This document shows positions 16,322 to 25,798 of a DNA stretch of 51,822 nt, piece by piece. The translations under genes were made by a program, and so were the position numbers. The DNA is from Chitinophagaceae bacterium (GTDB lineage Bacteria; Bacteroidota; Bacteroidia; Chitinophagales; Chitinophagaceae). The notes beneath the pieces were generated by a model. The model searched no databases. It was given only the letters and a program-made list of their open reading frames with translations, and was not told the DNA's origin. The DNA lies in contig JALHRP010000021.1 of assembly GCA_022841365.1 (NCBI GenBank), positions 3,674-55,495 on the forward strand, in the 5' to 3' direction. Numbering within the stretch: position 1 is the stretch's first letter; each line of letters opens with the position of its first letter.

Positions 16322-16819
16322 TTATTTTCCGGCATTAATTAGTAAATCAATATTTTCTCTTGAATCCCATTTTCTGTTACCCATTTCGGAGAATACCAGT
16401 TTCCCGGATGGATTAATTATAAATGTAGTGGGGAGTGCCATGATGTTCAGGCTTTCCATATTTTCTGCCCGTACGTAATGAAAAGGGTAGGGATGTTTTT
16501 GTTTAAACTTTTCAATCTGCTCCACTGTTTCATCTGAAGCAAACAGGTACACAATGTTTTTATCGTTTAACTGTTCCTGCATTTTTTGTATAGAAGGCAT
16601 TTCTTCAATACAGGGTCTGCACCAGGTTGCCCAGAAGTTGATGAAAAGTGTTTTGCCTTTGTATTGATTGAGATCAATGGCAGTATGATCCAGTTCAGTG
16701 AGTTGAATTTTGTCGTACTCCGTTTCAACTGTCTGTTTATTTTTATCAGCTGCTTCCTGTCCGTTACAAGCTGCCAGCAGCAACAAAACTGATATGTGTA
16801 TAAAAAATCTCAAACGCAT
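16322..16819 (-). CDS. TlpA-like thioredoxin-fold lipoprotein
   Basis: A 165-residue lipoprotein (lipobox LLAAC, Cys18) with a thioredoxin fold and the active site WCRPC (Cys67/Cys70), followed by a cis-Pro segment ALPTTF. Such proteins reduce or shuffle disulfides outside the inner membrane, and some help load copper proteins. ATG at 16819 is chosen because it gives a normal signal peptide; a start 30 bases upstream is possible. It is between the second adaptor and the BNR protein and is one base from the latter, so it may keep the Cys-rich partner reduced (inference). Confidence 0.85.
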   Translation of the reverse strand: MRLRFFIHISVLLLLAACNGQEAADKNKQTVETEYDKIQLTELDHTAIDLNQYKGKTLFINFWATWCRPCIEEMPSIQKMQEQLNDKNIVYLFASDETVEQIEKFKQKHPYPFHYVRAENMESLNIMALPTTFIINPSGKLVFSEMGNRKWDSRENIDLLINAGK

Positions 16820-16865
16820 TGCTGATTCTGTTTTTTTTAGAGCGCACAATATTACTCACATTTTT

Positions 16866-18131
16866 TTAGTGGTTATGCCCCGCCATCGGGTCTGCCCCTT
16901 TTTTAAATACGTATTCGCTGTGGAGGAGATAAGCACCCTGCACTACCACCACATCACCGGCCGTTAAACCTGATTTGATTTCAATCTGATCATTACTTTC
17001 CAACCCCACCTGCACCATTTTACTTTTAAATGATTGTGCTCCTGTTCTGATCCACACGGTTGCGCTTTTGCCATCTCTGATCACAGCATCAATGGGTAAA
17101 GTGAGCGTTGAGCGTTGCGTACTTTTCAATACTACATAAGCAGGCATCCCTGGTTTTAATTGATTACCGCTGTTGGGAATGGATACACGGATGAGATTGA
17201 TTCTTGTATCGGGATTGATTTCAGGGTTTACAAATTCAATACGTCCTTTCAATTCTTTGCCTTCCATATCGGGCAGTTGAACGGTGGCTGTTCCATTGAG
17301 ATCAATGGTTGATAGCTGTAATGTATATACCTGTGCTTCGGCCCAGAGTGTAGAGAGATCGGCCAGCTTTACAATGGTGCCGCCCTCCATTACATAATCC
17401 CCTTCACGAATATCCATGGAGGTAATATAGCCTGCTGCTGTACTGTAAAATGTTGTGAGCGGAGTTGGCTTTTTTGTTTTGGCCAGTTCATTGATCTGCG
17501 CTTCACTCAATCCCCACAGCAATAATTTGTTTTTAGCGCTTTGCAGTAACTGTTCATAGTCAATGACGGTTTCTGCAGCAAATGTTTTCTTCTGCTCCAG
17601 AGCAAGCAGGTATTCCTGTTTGGCATTGTTGAGATCTTCACTGTAGATGGCATATAAAGCTGCACCTTTGCTTACATAATCTCCCATGTTTTTGAAATAT
17701 AATTTTTCTATCCTGCCCATCACTCTTGAACTCACAGAAGAAGTTTTCATTTGATCGAAGTTGAGACTGGCAGTTAAGACCAAACGATCGCCGATGGTTC
17801 CTGTGCGGATGGTATCGGTTTGAATATTGCCCAACTGTATCTGCTGATCACTGAGCTGCAGTTCATCTTTCTTTTCACCGGTTCTTTTTTTAACAGCTGT
17901 AAGATCCATTTTGCAAATGGGACATTTACCCGGCTTTTGTTCAACTACCTGTGGATCCATGGAGCAGGTGTAGTAGACATCACTCTCTGTTTGTTTCGTT
18001 GATTTATTCTTGCAAGCAGAAAGTATGAACAGGCAACAGGCAATAAGCAATAGGCAAACAGATGATCTACATAGTAAATTGCCAATTGTCAATTGCCCAT
18101 TGCCTGTTGAAATGTTTAGTTGTTTCATCAT
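16866..18131 (-). CDS. RND efflux periplasmic adaptor (CusB-like) with one heavy-metal-binding domain
   Basis: A 421-residue membrane fusion protein linking an RND pump to TolC. After a lipoprotein signal (Cys40, LSAC) comes an HMBD at about 54-78 (YYTCSMDP ... CPICKMDL), then the barrel-sandwich and beta-barrel domains (RVMGRIEKLYFKNMGDYVSKG). It ends HNH with a His near the C-terminus. The first 40 codons contain a palindromic heptad repeat (18028-18109) that encodes the unusually long N-region and the hydrophobic core LLLIACCL. It starts two bases after the stop of the first adaptor. Likely metal: Cu or Ag. Confidence 0.88.
   Translation of the reverse strand: MMKQLNISTGNGQLTIGNLLCRSSVCLLLIACCLFILSACKNKSTKQTESDVYYTCSMDPQVVEQKPGKCPICKMDLTAVKKRTGEKKDELQLSDQQIQLGNIQTDTIRTGTIGDRLVLTASLNFDQMKTSSVSSRVMGRIEKLYFKNMGDYVSKGAALYAIYSEDLNNAKQEYLLALEQKKTFAAETVIDYEQLLQSAKNKLLLWGLSEAQINELAKTKKPTPLTTFYSTAAGYITSMDIREGDYVMEGGTIVKLADLSTLWAEAQVYTLQLSTIDLNGTATVQLPDMEGKELKGRIEFVNPEINPDTRINLIRVSIPNSGNQLKPGMPAYVVLKSTQRSTLTLPIDAVIRDGKSATVWIRTGAQSFKSKMVQVGLESNDQIEIKSGLTAGDVVVVQGAYLLHSEYVFKKGADPMAGHNH
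18028..18109. repeat. Palindromic heptad repeat inside the adaptor's signal-peptide region
   Basis: On the plus strand the left arm is CAACAGG-CAATAAG-CAATAGG-CAA (18034-18057) and the right arm is made of TTGCC-AATTGTC-AATTGCCC units (18078-18109). The two arms are roughly inverted copies. The left arm matches a second copy at 25740-25763 in 23 of 24 bases. It lies wholly inside coding sequence. Confidence 0.7.
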
Positions 18132-18133
18132 TA

Positions 18134-19513
18134 TTACTGTTTTACCTTAATAAAGCTTTCACTGTCCATTAAATATTGTGCAATCACCGCAACAGAATCT
18201 GTTGCAGTTACTCCGCTGAGGATTTGAATATGTCCCTGATGTAAAATGCCTGTGTTAATTTTCCGTGCTTTAAAACCGCCATCTGTTTTTTGAAAGACCA
18301 CTTTATCTAATCCAAGTGACAATACCGCTTCTTTCGGTAACCAATAGGCTTCTTTTGAATTGCCGTAAATAACAGCTCTTACCTGACTGCCGATGGGTAT
18401 TCTTAAACTGCTGTTATTAAAATAAACTCTTGCTGTTAAGGTTTTACTTTCCTGCCTGTAAAACGGTTCAATAAAATCAATGCTTGCCCTGAAATCTTTA
18501 TCTGGCATGGTTTCCGGCACTACTCTTACGGTGTTCCCTTTTTTAACCAGTCCCTGATTATCACCAAAAATATTCAGCAATGCCCATGCACGTGTTGGAT
18601 TATAGAGTATAAAAACCGATTGACCTTTGTTGATGTACATGCCTTCTTTCAAAGAAAGTTCTTCGGTTAGCTGAGCAATGTCTTTCATTTTGTTAGATGA
18701 AGGATTCATTGAAGCGCCTGTTGATTCATGAATATGACCACTGTAATTACTGTATACTGCAATGGTGAAAGCTGCTTGTTTTGTTTGAATAACCTGTTGC
18801 AATTGTTGATTGCTCATACCCAGCAGTAACAGTTTTTGTTTAGCCGATTCAATGAAGCTTGTATTTTCGGGATCGTTCTTTAACAGGAATAATAAATTCT
18901 GTTGTGCAGTTAATATCTCCGGACTGTAAATATCCATGATACGCTGTCCTTTGCTGATCTTTTGATAACGGTAACGGACATAGAGTTTTTCAATACGTCC
19001 GCTTACTCTTGCAGCAATCGTTCCCACTTCTCTTGTATCATATGCAATGGTACCTAACGCTTCAATTTCTATTTGTTCTTCTTTCTGTTCAATGGTTGTA
19101 ACAGGAATGGATGAAATCACAAACTCATTGGTTGGTTTCAGTAATGCATCCAATCCAATTTCTGCAGATGCGCTGCCACCGGTTTCTTTTTTCACCAAGT
19201 CCATTCCGCAAATGGGGCAGGAGCCGGGTTTGTCTTTAATTACATCCGGATGCATGGGGCAGGTATATTCAACTGTTGCATTTTCATGATCATGATTTTG
19301 CTGTGTGGCAGATTGTTGCATCTTTACCAGATCCATTCCACACTTGGGACAAGTGCCAGGCTTGTCGCTAAACACCGAATCCTGCGGCATAGGGCAGGTA
19401 TACATGTCTTTTGCAACATCCTGCTTGTGGTTTGCATGCGGATCATTACTATTACAAGAAGTAATAAACAGAATAATAACAGCGGCGATGAAATAAATTC
19501 TTTTCATATTCAT
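18134..19513 (-). CDS. RND efflux periplasmic adaptor (CusB-like) with two heavy-metal-binding domains
   Basis: A 459-residue lipoprotein (Cys20, ITSC) and the first of two tandem adaptors. Two HMBDs are at about 38-63 (MYTCPMPQD ... CPKCGMDLV) and 83-107 (YTCPMHPDV ... CPICGMDLV), separated by a His-containing linker. The membrane-fusion core begins near residue 120 and contains [18 protein letters not shown]. The sequence differs enough from the next adaptor that they are not a recent duplication. A second ATG at 19507 has a better AGAGGA spacing and may be the real start. Role: pass metal to the pump and bridge to TolC. Confidence 0.88.
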   Translation of the reverse strand: MNMKRIYFIAAVIILFITSCNSNDPHANHKQDVAKDMYTCPMPQDSVFSDKPGTCPKCGMDLVKMQQSATQQNHDHENATVEYTCPMHPDVIKDKPGSCPICGMDLVKKETGGSASAEIGLDALLKPTNEFVISSIPVTTIEQKEEQIEIEALGTIAYDTREVGTIAARVSGRIEKLYVRYRYQKISKGQRIMDIYSPEILTAQQNLLFLLKNDPENTSFIESAKQKLLLLGMSNQQLQQVIQTKQAAFTIAVYSNYSGHIHESTGASMNPSSNKMKDIAQLTEELSLKEGMYINKGQSVFILYNPTRAWALLNIFGDNQGLVKKGNTVRVVPETMPDKDFRASIDFIEPFYRQESKTLTARVYFNNSSLRIPIGSQVRAVIYGNSKEAYWLPKEAVLSLGLDKVVFQKTDGGFKARKINTGILHQGHIQILSGVTATDSVAVIAQYLMDSESFIKVKQ

Positions 19514-19518
19514 TCCTC

Positions 19519-21021
19519 TTAACTAAGTTGATATTGTAACATCATTCCATCATCTTCATGTTCAAGATTGTGGCAATGAAAAACAAATTTGCCTGTGTTA
19601 TTTTCAAAAGGCACTACTACTCGTACTGTTTCACCCGGCATAACCAGCACCGTATCTTTCCATCCGTTTTCAGCTGCTGTTAATTGATTTCTTCCGCCAC
19701 TGCGTTGCAGTACCTGAAAGAAAACTCCATGCAAGTGCATGGGATGCGGTTCATCGCCTTTGCTGTTATCAAACACCCATACTTCATTGGTATTGGCAGC
19801 AACATACTCATCAATGCGGCCACCATCGTACAATTTGCCATTAATCCGATGCCGCATTTTCATGCCATCATTCATCGGATAACCATGATGTTCCATTGCA
19901 TTTGAAATTTCAAATGTTCTTGTTTTAACTGCTGACGAAGCTGTAAGCGTTGTGATGGATGAAAGCGTTGCAGGTATTGTAAATGTATCCGTAGCCGGTA
20001 CAGTTACTTTAAACTTCATGATTTTAAATTCCTGTTTGCCCTGCGCATCTCCTCCATTGGAGAAGCCTTTACTCGTTAAATACACATCGGTGCCAGGTGA
20101 AATGCCTGCAAAGTTTACCAGCACATCCAGTCGTTCTCCCGGAGCAATCAATATTTCTTTTACAGTAACAGGATTTTTTAACAAGCCTCCATCGTTTCCG
20201 ATAATGACCATATCTGTATTGTTACTGAATGCAAGATTATAAACCCTTGCATTAGATCCATTGAGTATACGCAGACGGTAAAAACGTGTAGCCACTTCTG
20301 TATAAGGAGAATCAATTCCATTCACCAGTACTGTTTCGCCCATAAAGCCTGCCATCACTTCTTCTGCACCCGGCGTGTAAGGAATACCACCCGGTGTAAT
20401 TCGTTTATCCTGTATCACTAACGGTAACTCATAACTGCCCGAAGGAAAATTGAGAGCAGCTTCTTCAGCATCATTGATCAGGAACATGCCGGCCAATCCC
20501 TGAAAAACCTGTTTAGCCGTTTTGCCATGCGGATGCGGATGATACCAGCTTAAACCTGCCCGTTGATTGATGGTAAACTGGTAGCGGAATGTTCCGCCTG
20601 CATTTGCCAGTTGATCGGGATGACCATCCATGAGAGCCGGAATTTTTAATCCATGCCAGTGCACATTGGTATGTTCAGTTAAATTATTCTGTAATAAAAT
20701 ATTTACGGCCTCTCCTTTATTTACTCTGAAAGTGGGGCCGAGTAAATTGTTTTGCTGATAACCAAGCACAGGGATTGAAGAACCGTTTACTGTGGCAGAT
20801 GTAACCTGTGCAGTTAATGTATGATTGGCTCCGGCCTGTGTTGGAAACGAAAGCAATTTGCTGAAATTTCCTTCATTCACCATAACCGGCTTGGTCATTA
20901 AACCCATGTGATGCGGATTTTTACAGCTGCTCAGGCTTGAGAGAAAACCTGTAAATGCACTGCCGGTTAAAATTGTTCCTGCACTAAGGCCGGTCATTTT
21001 AATAAACTCATTTCGTTTCAT
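19519..21021 (-). CDS. Multicopper oxidase (CueO-like)
   Basis: A 500-residue periplasmic multicopper oxidase, which would oxidise Cu(I) to less toxic Cu(II) with O2. All four copper-binding blocks are visible: HWHG (121-124), HPHPHG (161-166), HPMHLHG near residue 430, and [12 protein letters not shown] (482-493), which gives T1 ligands Cys483, His488 and axial Met493. The N-terminus has a signal with a KR pair and a possible lipid-attachment Cys (SSC, residue 33). A TTG three codons upstream is in frame, but ATG at 21021 is preferred. It is 11 bases after the TolC stop. Confidence 0.93.
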   Translation of the reverse strand: MKRNEFIKMTGLSAGTILTGSAFTGFLSSLSSCKNPHHMGLMTKPVMVNEGNFSKLLSFPTQAGANHTLTAQVTSATVNGSSIPVLGYQQNNLLGPTFRVNKGEAVNILLQNNLTEHTNVHWHGLKIPALMDGHPDQLANAGGTFRYQFTINQRAGLSWYHPHPHGKTAKQVFQGLAGMFLINDAEEAALNFPSGSYELPLVIQDKRITPGGIPYTPGAEEVMAGFMGETVLVNGIDSPYTEVATRFYRLRILNGSNARVYNLAFSNNTDMVIIGNDGGLLKNPVTVKEILIAPGERLDVLVNFAGISPGTDVYLTSKGFSNGGDAQGKQEFKIMKFKVTVPATDTFTIPATLSSITTLTASSAVKTRTFEISNAMEHHGYPMNDGMKMRHRINGKLYDGGRIDEYVAANTNEVWVFDNSKGDEPHPMHLHGVFFQVLQRSGGRNQLTAAENGWKDTVLVMPGETVRVVVPFENNTGKFVFHCHNLEHEDDGMMLQYQLS

Positions 21022-21032
21022 GTTTTTCAATT

Positions 21033-22280
21033 TTATTTTTTTTCAATCAATCGTTCAATCGTTACCTGTAATTGCAATGTTTCATTCAGCAGCTCAATGT
21101 ATTCAAGTTGCTTCATGTTTAACCGTTCCCATGCATCATACAGCATAAACAGTTCTTCAGTGTTCTGTTCATAACCCAGCTGCATGGTTTTGTAATTATT
21201 TTTTAACGCAGGGAGAATCGTTTCTTCATACAGTCTCAGTTGTTTTTTCTTCAACTCCATTTCGTTGCGCATGCCATAAGCCATGCCACTGTATTCATTT
21301 ACCATCATTTCTTTTTGTGATTGAATGGCGCTTACTTTCCAGTTAAGACTTTCAATATTTGCTTTGTTCATTTTCGACGACCATCTCGCCATCGGTATAC
21401 GCATCATTCCCATGATGGTATACTGCAATGGTTGTCCGCCAAAACCGGTCATATGATCGAAGCGGATACCAAACTGCGGTTTAAGACTTTGCTTTTCTGT
21501 TTCCTGTTTCAGTCTGGTAAGATTGATTTCTTTGTCTAATACTTTCATATCGCTTCTGGTCATGTAAAAAAGTGTACTGTCGAATACTACATTTGTAAAA
21601 TCGGTTAACCGGTAGGTCGTATCAATATCAAAATAGATCATTGCGTTTCTGCCCATGAGTGCATTTAAGCGTATGCGTTTATCCTGTATTTCATTTTCAA
21701 ACATCAGCTGCATATTTTTTACATCACCCAATGCTGCTTTGGCTTTGTAGTAAGCACTTATTTTTTCAAGACCGTTTTTGTAACGGATCTCTGCATTTTT
21801 AATCATGAAGTCAAGAATCTTTTCGTTCTCTTTCACAACGGTTATTTTCTTTTGCAGGATGATCCATTGATAATAAAATTGTTTGGCATCATTGATCAGC
21901 TCGTTGAGGGTGGCATTCTTCTTTTCTTTTTCTACTGAAGACATCGCTTTCATGTATCGTTCATCTGCATTCAGTTTTCGTTTATTGGCAAACATCTGCT
22001 CACCTGAAACCATAACAGAGCCCATGCCGGGTATATCGCCTTCTCTGTGCCACAATCTTACATCATAAGGTGTCATAAACTGACCAATACCGATTTGCGG
22101 CGGCATCCAGCTCCTTGCACCTTTCGCTGCTTCATCCATTGAACGGATCTCGTTGTTGTACATTTTTACAACCGGATGCGATACGGTGATGCTGTCAATG
22201 ATGGCGTCGAGTTTCATCGTTTGTGCTGCAACAAATGTTGCAGTAAACAGTAATGAAAGGATGATAGCGAATTGCTTCAT
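21033..22280 (-). CDS. TolC-family outer-membrane efflux protein
   Basis: A 415-residue outer-membrane channel component with signal peptide (cut after FVAAQ). Long amphipathic helices follow, with repeated asparagine/glutamine-rich segments (NNYKTMQLGYEQNTEELFML near residue 370) typical of TolC-like CusC proteins. The Met-rich sequences (MGMMRIPMARWSSKMNKAN) might bind Cu/Ag, but this is a guess. It sits between the GDCCVFCSYG-type gene and the multicopper oxidase and should complete the tripartite pump. Confidence 0.85.
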   Translation of the reverse strand: MKQFAIILSLLFTATFVAAQTMKLDAIIDSITVSHPVVKMYNNEIRSMDEAAKGARSWMPPQIGIGQFMTPYDVRLWHREGDIPGMGSVMVSGEQMFANKRKLNADERYMKAMSSVEKEKKNATLNELINDAKQFYYQWIILQKKITVVKENEKILDFMIKNAEIRYKNGLEKISAYYKAKAALGDVKNMQLMFENEIQDKRIRLNALMGRNAMIYFDIDTTYRLTDFTNVVFDSTLFYMTRSDMKVLDKEINLTRLKQETEKQSLKPQFGIRFDHMTGFGGQPLQYTIMGMMRIPMARWSSKMNKANIESLNWKVSAIQSQKEMMVNEYSGMAYGMRNEMELKKKQLRLYEETILPALKNNYKTMQLGYEQNTEELFMLYDAWERLNMKQLEYIELLNETLQLQVTIERLIEKK

Positions 22281-22290
22281 AATTATTTAT

Positions 22291-22500
22291 TTAAGAACAA
22301 CAATTTTTATTTTCCTGAACAGGAGGACATGCTGCTGAACCATATGAACAAAACACACAACAGTCGCCCTGCTTTGGTTTTAAAACCTGCCTGCAGTTTT
22401 CACAGGTATAGAAATACTGACAGGCATCCGTTGGCATTGTTTCCTGCTTCTGATGCCCGCAATGCGGACAGGTAATTATTGATGTAAGTACTGTGTTCAT
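22291..22500 (-). CDS. GDCCVFCSYG-motif small Cys-rich protein
   Basis: A 69-residue protein with three cysteine clusters: CPHCG (11-15), YTCENC (31-36) and GDCCVFCSYGS (45-55), and a Cys-Cys end. The motif is that of a small family found beside metal-resistance genes in Bacteroidota and Proteobacteria. There is no signal peptide, so it is probably cytoplasmic, a zinc-ribbon-like or copper-binding protein. Function unknown. It is 8 bases after the second RND half and 10 bases before TolC. Confidence 0.8.
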   Translation of the reverse strand: MNTVLTSIITCPHCGHQKQETMPTDACQYFYTCENCRQVLKPKQGDCCVFCSYGSAACPPVQENKNCCS

Positions 22501-22508
22501 GTTTTGTT

Positions 22509-24431
22509 TTATTCTTTCACATCAATCAAATCAATTTTACCCTTTCGTTTTAATTCACGTTCTTTTATCATTTCAAAAATCACCGGAGTAATGAGAAGCA
22601 CATAAATGGTTGATGAGATGGTTCCGCCAATTAACGGAATCGTAATGGGTCGCATAATATCACTTCCAACTCCTGTTGCCCAGAGTATGGGGAACAATCC
22701 AAACAATCCAACTGATACCGTCATCAACTTCGGACGTAATCGTTTTGCAGATCCTTCAATTACAAATTCACGGATGATGGCACTGGTAAGTGTTGCTTTT
22801 GAATTGCCATGTTTGGCAACCATGCTTTGCATGGCTTCATTGAGATAGATGGTCATGAGCATGGCTGTTTCAATGGCCATACCAAACAACGCAATAAAAC
22901 CAACTGCCACTGCTACCGATAAGTTGATGCCATAGAAGTACACCATAAACACACCGCCGATCAGTGCAAACGGAACAGTGAGCATGGTTACTGCAGCTTC
23001 TTTAAATGAATGATAGGTGAAGTACAGTACCATGAAGATGATGATGAGTACAATGGGCAGAATGGTTTTTAAAGTTTGGTTGGCACGTATCTGATTTTCC
23101 CACTGGCCGCTCCATTCTAAAAAATATCCTTTAGGTAATTTGGTGATCATTTTGTTCAACCGTTCCTGTGCTTCTTTTACGGTGCTTCCTAAATCCCGTT
23201 CACGAACATTGAACAAAACCGTTCCTCTCAACATGGCATTTTCTGAATTGATCATCGGTGGACCATCGCTCAAACTGATATCTGCCACTGCTTCTAAAGG
23301 AATAGGGCCAAAGTCCATTGTTTGCACCTGTAACCGTTTTAATGCAGTGAGATTGTTCCTGAAATCCTGTCCATACCGTGCATTCACAGAAAAACGTTGA
23401 CGACCTTCAACCGTTGTTGTAAGCTTCATGCCACCCAATGCACTTTCAATCACCAGATTCACATCATCCACACTCAAACCATATCGTCCGATCTCTTCAC
23501 GCTTCACTGCAATATCAATGTACTTGCCACCGGTGATGGGTTCAACATACAAATCTTTTACACCATCAATACCTGTGAGTTGCTGTTTAATGTTTTGTGC
23601 AAATGCATAAATACTGTCGAGATTTTGTCCGTATACTTTCAACCCTACATCGGTTCGTATACCTGTTGAAAGCATATTGATGCGGTTGATGATGGGTTGT
23701 GTCCAGCCATTGGTAACACCGGGTATCTGCATCTTTGCATTCAGCTCATTGATGATGGCATCTTTCGTCAAGTTATCCCGCCATTCGCTTTTTGGTTTTA
23801 AAAGAATGATGGTTTCAATCATGCTGATAGGAGAGTTGTCAGTCGCCGTATTTGCACGACCAGCTTTACCCAGCACATGTGCCACTTCAGGAATAGTACG
23901 GATCAATTTATCCTGCACCTGCAACAACCGTTTTGCTTCTGAATTAGAAACATCGGGTAATGTAACCGGCATGAATAACAGCGAGCCTTCATCGAGTGGT
24001 GGCATAAATTCAGAACCGAGACGTGTCATCATGACTATACCAGCAGCCAATGCAATCAGGTTGACAGCAATGGTTGTTTTGCGCCATTTCAAACACCATT
24101 TTAAAATGGGTGTATAGATTTTTTCTAAGGTTCTGGTGATGGGGTTGGCGTTCTCCGGCTTTAACCGGCCTTTCAGAAAAAAAGAAATCAACACCGGCAT
24201 TAAGGTGATGGCGAGTACCGCATCAATCAACAGAATAAATGTTTTGGTCCATGCCAACGGGTGAAACAATTTTCCTTCCATCCCCGTTAAAAGAAATACG
24301 GGAAGAAAAGATGCCACCACAATAATGGTTGAATAAAATACACCCGGCCCAACCTGTTTTGATGACCGTTCAATGATCTCCAGCTTTTCGGCTGCAGTTA
24401 ACGGATCTTTATGTCGTTTAAATAATTTCAT
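22509..24431 (-). CDS. CusA/CzcA RND heavy-metal pump, C-terminal two-thirds (separate ORF)
   Basis: A 640-residue protein that corresponds to the part of a CusA/CzcA pump after TM4: cytoplasmic linker, ERSSKQVGPGVFYST (TM5 region), the large second periplasmic domain and TM7-12 ending in VLLITPVIFEMIKEREL. GVGSDIMRPITIPLIGG near residue 600 is the conserved TM11/12 region. Its ATG overlaps the TGA of the N-terminal part (ATGA at 24428-24431), so the halves are translationally coupled and could assemble. Normal pumps of this family are a single chain of about 1040 residues; the two parts add up to 1072. Confidence 0.88.
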   Translation of the reverse strand: MKLFKRHKDPLTAAEKLEIIERSSKQVGPGVFYSTIIVVASFLPVFLLTGMEGKLFHPLAWTKTFILLIDAVLAITLMPVLISFFLKGRLKPENANPITRTLEKIYTPILKWCLKWRKTTIAVNLIALAAGIVMMTRLGSEFMPPLDEGSLLFMPVTLPDVSNSEAKRLLQVQDKLIRTIPEVAHVLGKAGRANTATDNSPISMIETIILLKPKSEWRDNLTKDAIINELNAKMQIPGVTNGWTQPIINRINMLSTGIRTDVGLKVYGQNLDSIYAFAQNIKQQLTGIDGVKDLYVEPITGGKYIDIAVKREEIGRYGLSVDDVNLVIESALGGMKLTTTVEGRQRFSVNARYGQDFRNNLTALKRLQVQTMDFGPIPLEAVADISLSDGPPMINSENAMLRGTVLFNVRERDLGSTVKEAQERLNKMITKLPKGYFLEWSGQWENQIRANQTLKTILPIVLIIIFMVLYFTYHSFKEAAVTMLTVPFALIGGVFMVYFYGINLSVAVAVGFIALFGMAIETAMLMTIYLNEAMQSMVAKHGNSKATLTSAIIREFVIEGSAKRLRPKLMTVSVGLFGLFPILWATGVGSDIMRPITIPLIGGTISSTIYVLLITPVIFEMIKERELKRKGKIDLIDVKE

Positions 24432-25726
24432 GTGCTTTGCTTATTATCTATTGTCTGTGTTTTTTCCAGCTGTGCTTCGCTGATATGCCGGTACGCATTT
24501 TCAACCATCACAATACCATCATCAACCACCACACCAATGGCCAGTGCAATACCTGTGAGCGACATAATGTTGGATGATATGCCAAACATTTCCAGGAAAA
24601 TAAAACCTGCTGCTACTGAAATGGGTAATTGAATAAGGATGATGAGTGCACTCCGCCAATGAAACAAAAAAAGCAGTACAACAATTGAAACAGCGATCAT
24701 CTCTTCAATCAATGTGCCCTTTACCGATTCAACTGCTTCCTGTATTAATGTACTTCTGTCGTAGGATGTTTTAAAGGTTACGCCTTCGGGTAATCCCTTT
24801 TCCACTTCTTTCATTTTTTCTTTTACTGCTGTAATTACTTTGTTGGCATTTTCGTTGTAACGCATCACTACAATACCACCCACTACTTCACCTTTGCCAT
24901 CCATATCAAAAATGCCGAGGCGTAAATCTCCACCCATTTGTACCGATCCAATATCTTTTACACGAACAGGAATACCATTGTAATTATTCAGGGCAATATT
25001 TTCAACATCTTCTTTGTTTTTGATATAACCCAATCCACGGATGATGTAAGCCATATCTGCCATTTCAAATTTCCGTCCGCCCACATCATTGTTGTTGCTC
25101 TTCACTTTGTTCATAACATCCATCAATGAAATATTGTAGAACTGCAGCTTCACCGGATCAATCACGAGTTGATATTGTTTTTCAAACCCACCAAACGATG
25201 CAACTTCCGCAACGCCGGGTACTGTTTGCAATGCGAATTTGATATACCAATCCTGCAATGCACGTTGTTCACCCAAATCCATTTTAGGTGCATCCAGATG
25301 ATACCAGTATATATGACCAACACCTGTTCCATCTGGACCAAGCGAAGGCGTTACACCTTGCGGCAATAAACGTTGGGCAAAATTTAAACGTTCCAATACT
25401 CTTGTTCTGGCCCAATAGATATCAACGTTGTCTTCAAAAATCACATACACAAAACTCATCCCGAACATGGAAGAACCACGGATGTTTTTAATTTTCGGAA
25501 TGCCTTGCAGATTACTCACCAACGGGTACGTAACCTGGTCTTCAATTACCTGCGGACTACGCCCCATCCATTCTGTAAAAACAATCACCTGGTTTTCACT
25601 CAAATCAGGAATGGCATCAATAGGGTTTTTATTGATGGAGTAAATGCCATACGCAAACAAGCCTGCTGCAAGCAGCAATACTACTAGCCTGTTACGCAAG
25701 GCGACTTCAATTAATTTTCGAACCAT
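24428..25726 (-). CDS. CusA/CzcA RND heavy-metal pump, N-terminal part (separate ORF)
   Basis: A 432-residue protein with TM1 (RNRLVVLLLAAGLFAYG), the first periplasmic domain and TM2-TM4. TM4 keeps the proton-relay acidic pair (AIGVVVDDGIVMVENAYRH). It then ends in a short polar tail (EKTQTIDNKQST) instead of running into TM5. ATG at 25726 is chosen; a longer frame starts inside a palindromic repeat. The tail nucleotides (24433-24460) look like a decayed heptad repeat. Function as a split pump is plausible, but loss of function is also possible. Confidence 0.85.
   Translation of the reverse strand: MVRKLIEVALRNRLVVLLLAAGLFAYGIYSINKNPIDAIPDLSENQVIVFTEWMGRSPQVIEDQVTYPLVSNLQGIPKIKNIRGSSMFGMSFVYVIFEDNVDIYWARTRVLERLNFAQRLLPQGVTPSLGPDGTGVGHIYWYHLDAPKMDLGEQRALQDWYIKFALQTVPGVAEVASFGGFEKQYQLVIDPVKLQFYNISLMDVMNKVKSNNNDVGGRKFEMADMAYIIRGLGYIKNKEDVENIALNNYNGIPVRVKDIGSVQMGGDLRLGIFDMDGKGEVVGGIVVMRYNENANKVITAVKEKMKEVEKGLPEGVTFKTSYDRSTLIQEAVESVKGTLIEEMIAVSIVVLLFLFHWRSALIILIQLPISVAAGFIFLEMFGISSNIMSLTGIALAIGVVVDDGIVMVENAYRHISEAQLEKTQTIDNKQST
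24433..24460. repeat. Degenerate heptad repeat at the RND split point
   Basis: On the minus strand the sequence reads ACACAGA-CAATAGA-TAATAAG-CAAAGCA, four 7-base units close to the CAATAAG/CAATAGG units of the two larger copies. It contains stop codons in the downstream gene's frame. It is short and AT-rich, so resemblance by chance is possible. Confidence 0.4.
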
Positions 25727-25739
25727 ACTTATTAATTTG

Positions 25740-25798
25740 CAACAGGCAATAAGCAAGAGGCAAGGACTATCTTTTGCCCATTGCTCATTGCCAATTGA
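25740..25798. repeat. Palindromic heptad repeat between DUF3347 gene and RND gene
   Basis: CAACAGG-CAATAAG-CAAGAGG-CAA (25740-25763) matches the adaptor copy at 18034-18057 in 23 of 24 bases. The right arm has TTGCCCA-TTGCTCA-TTGCCAA-TTG units. It fills the whole gap between the DUF3347 stop at 25799 and the last bases before the RND start. Confidence 0.7.

Noticed and set aside
24428-24480. Programmed -1 frameshift joining the two RND halves
   Set aside because: After a slip at the A6 run the -1 frame meets TAA within a few codons, and two TAA codons precede the second ATG in its frame.
18028-25798. CRISPR array
   Set aside because: The short repeated units are inverted heptads at separate loci with no evenly spaced unique spacers and no cas genes.
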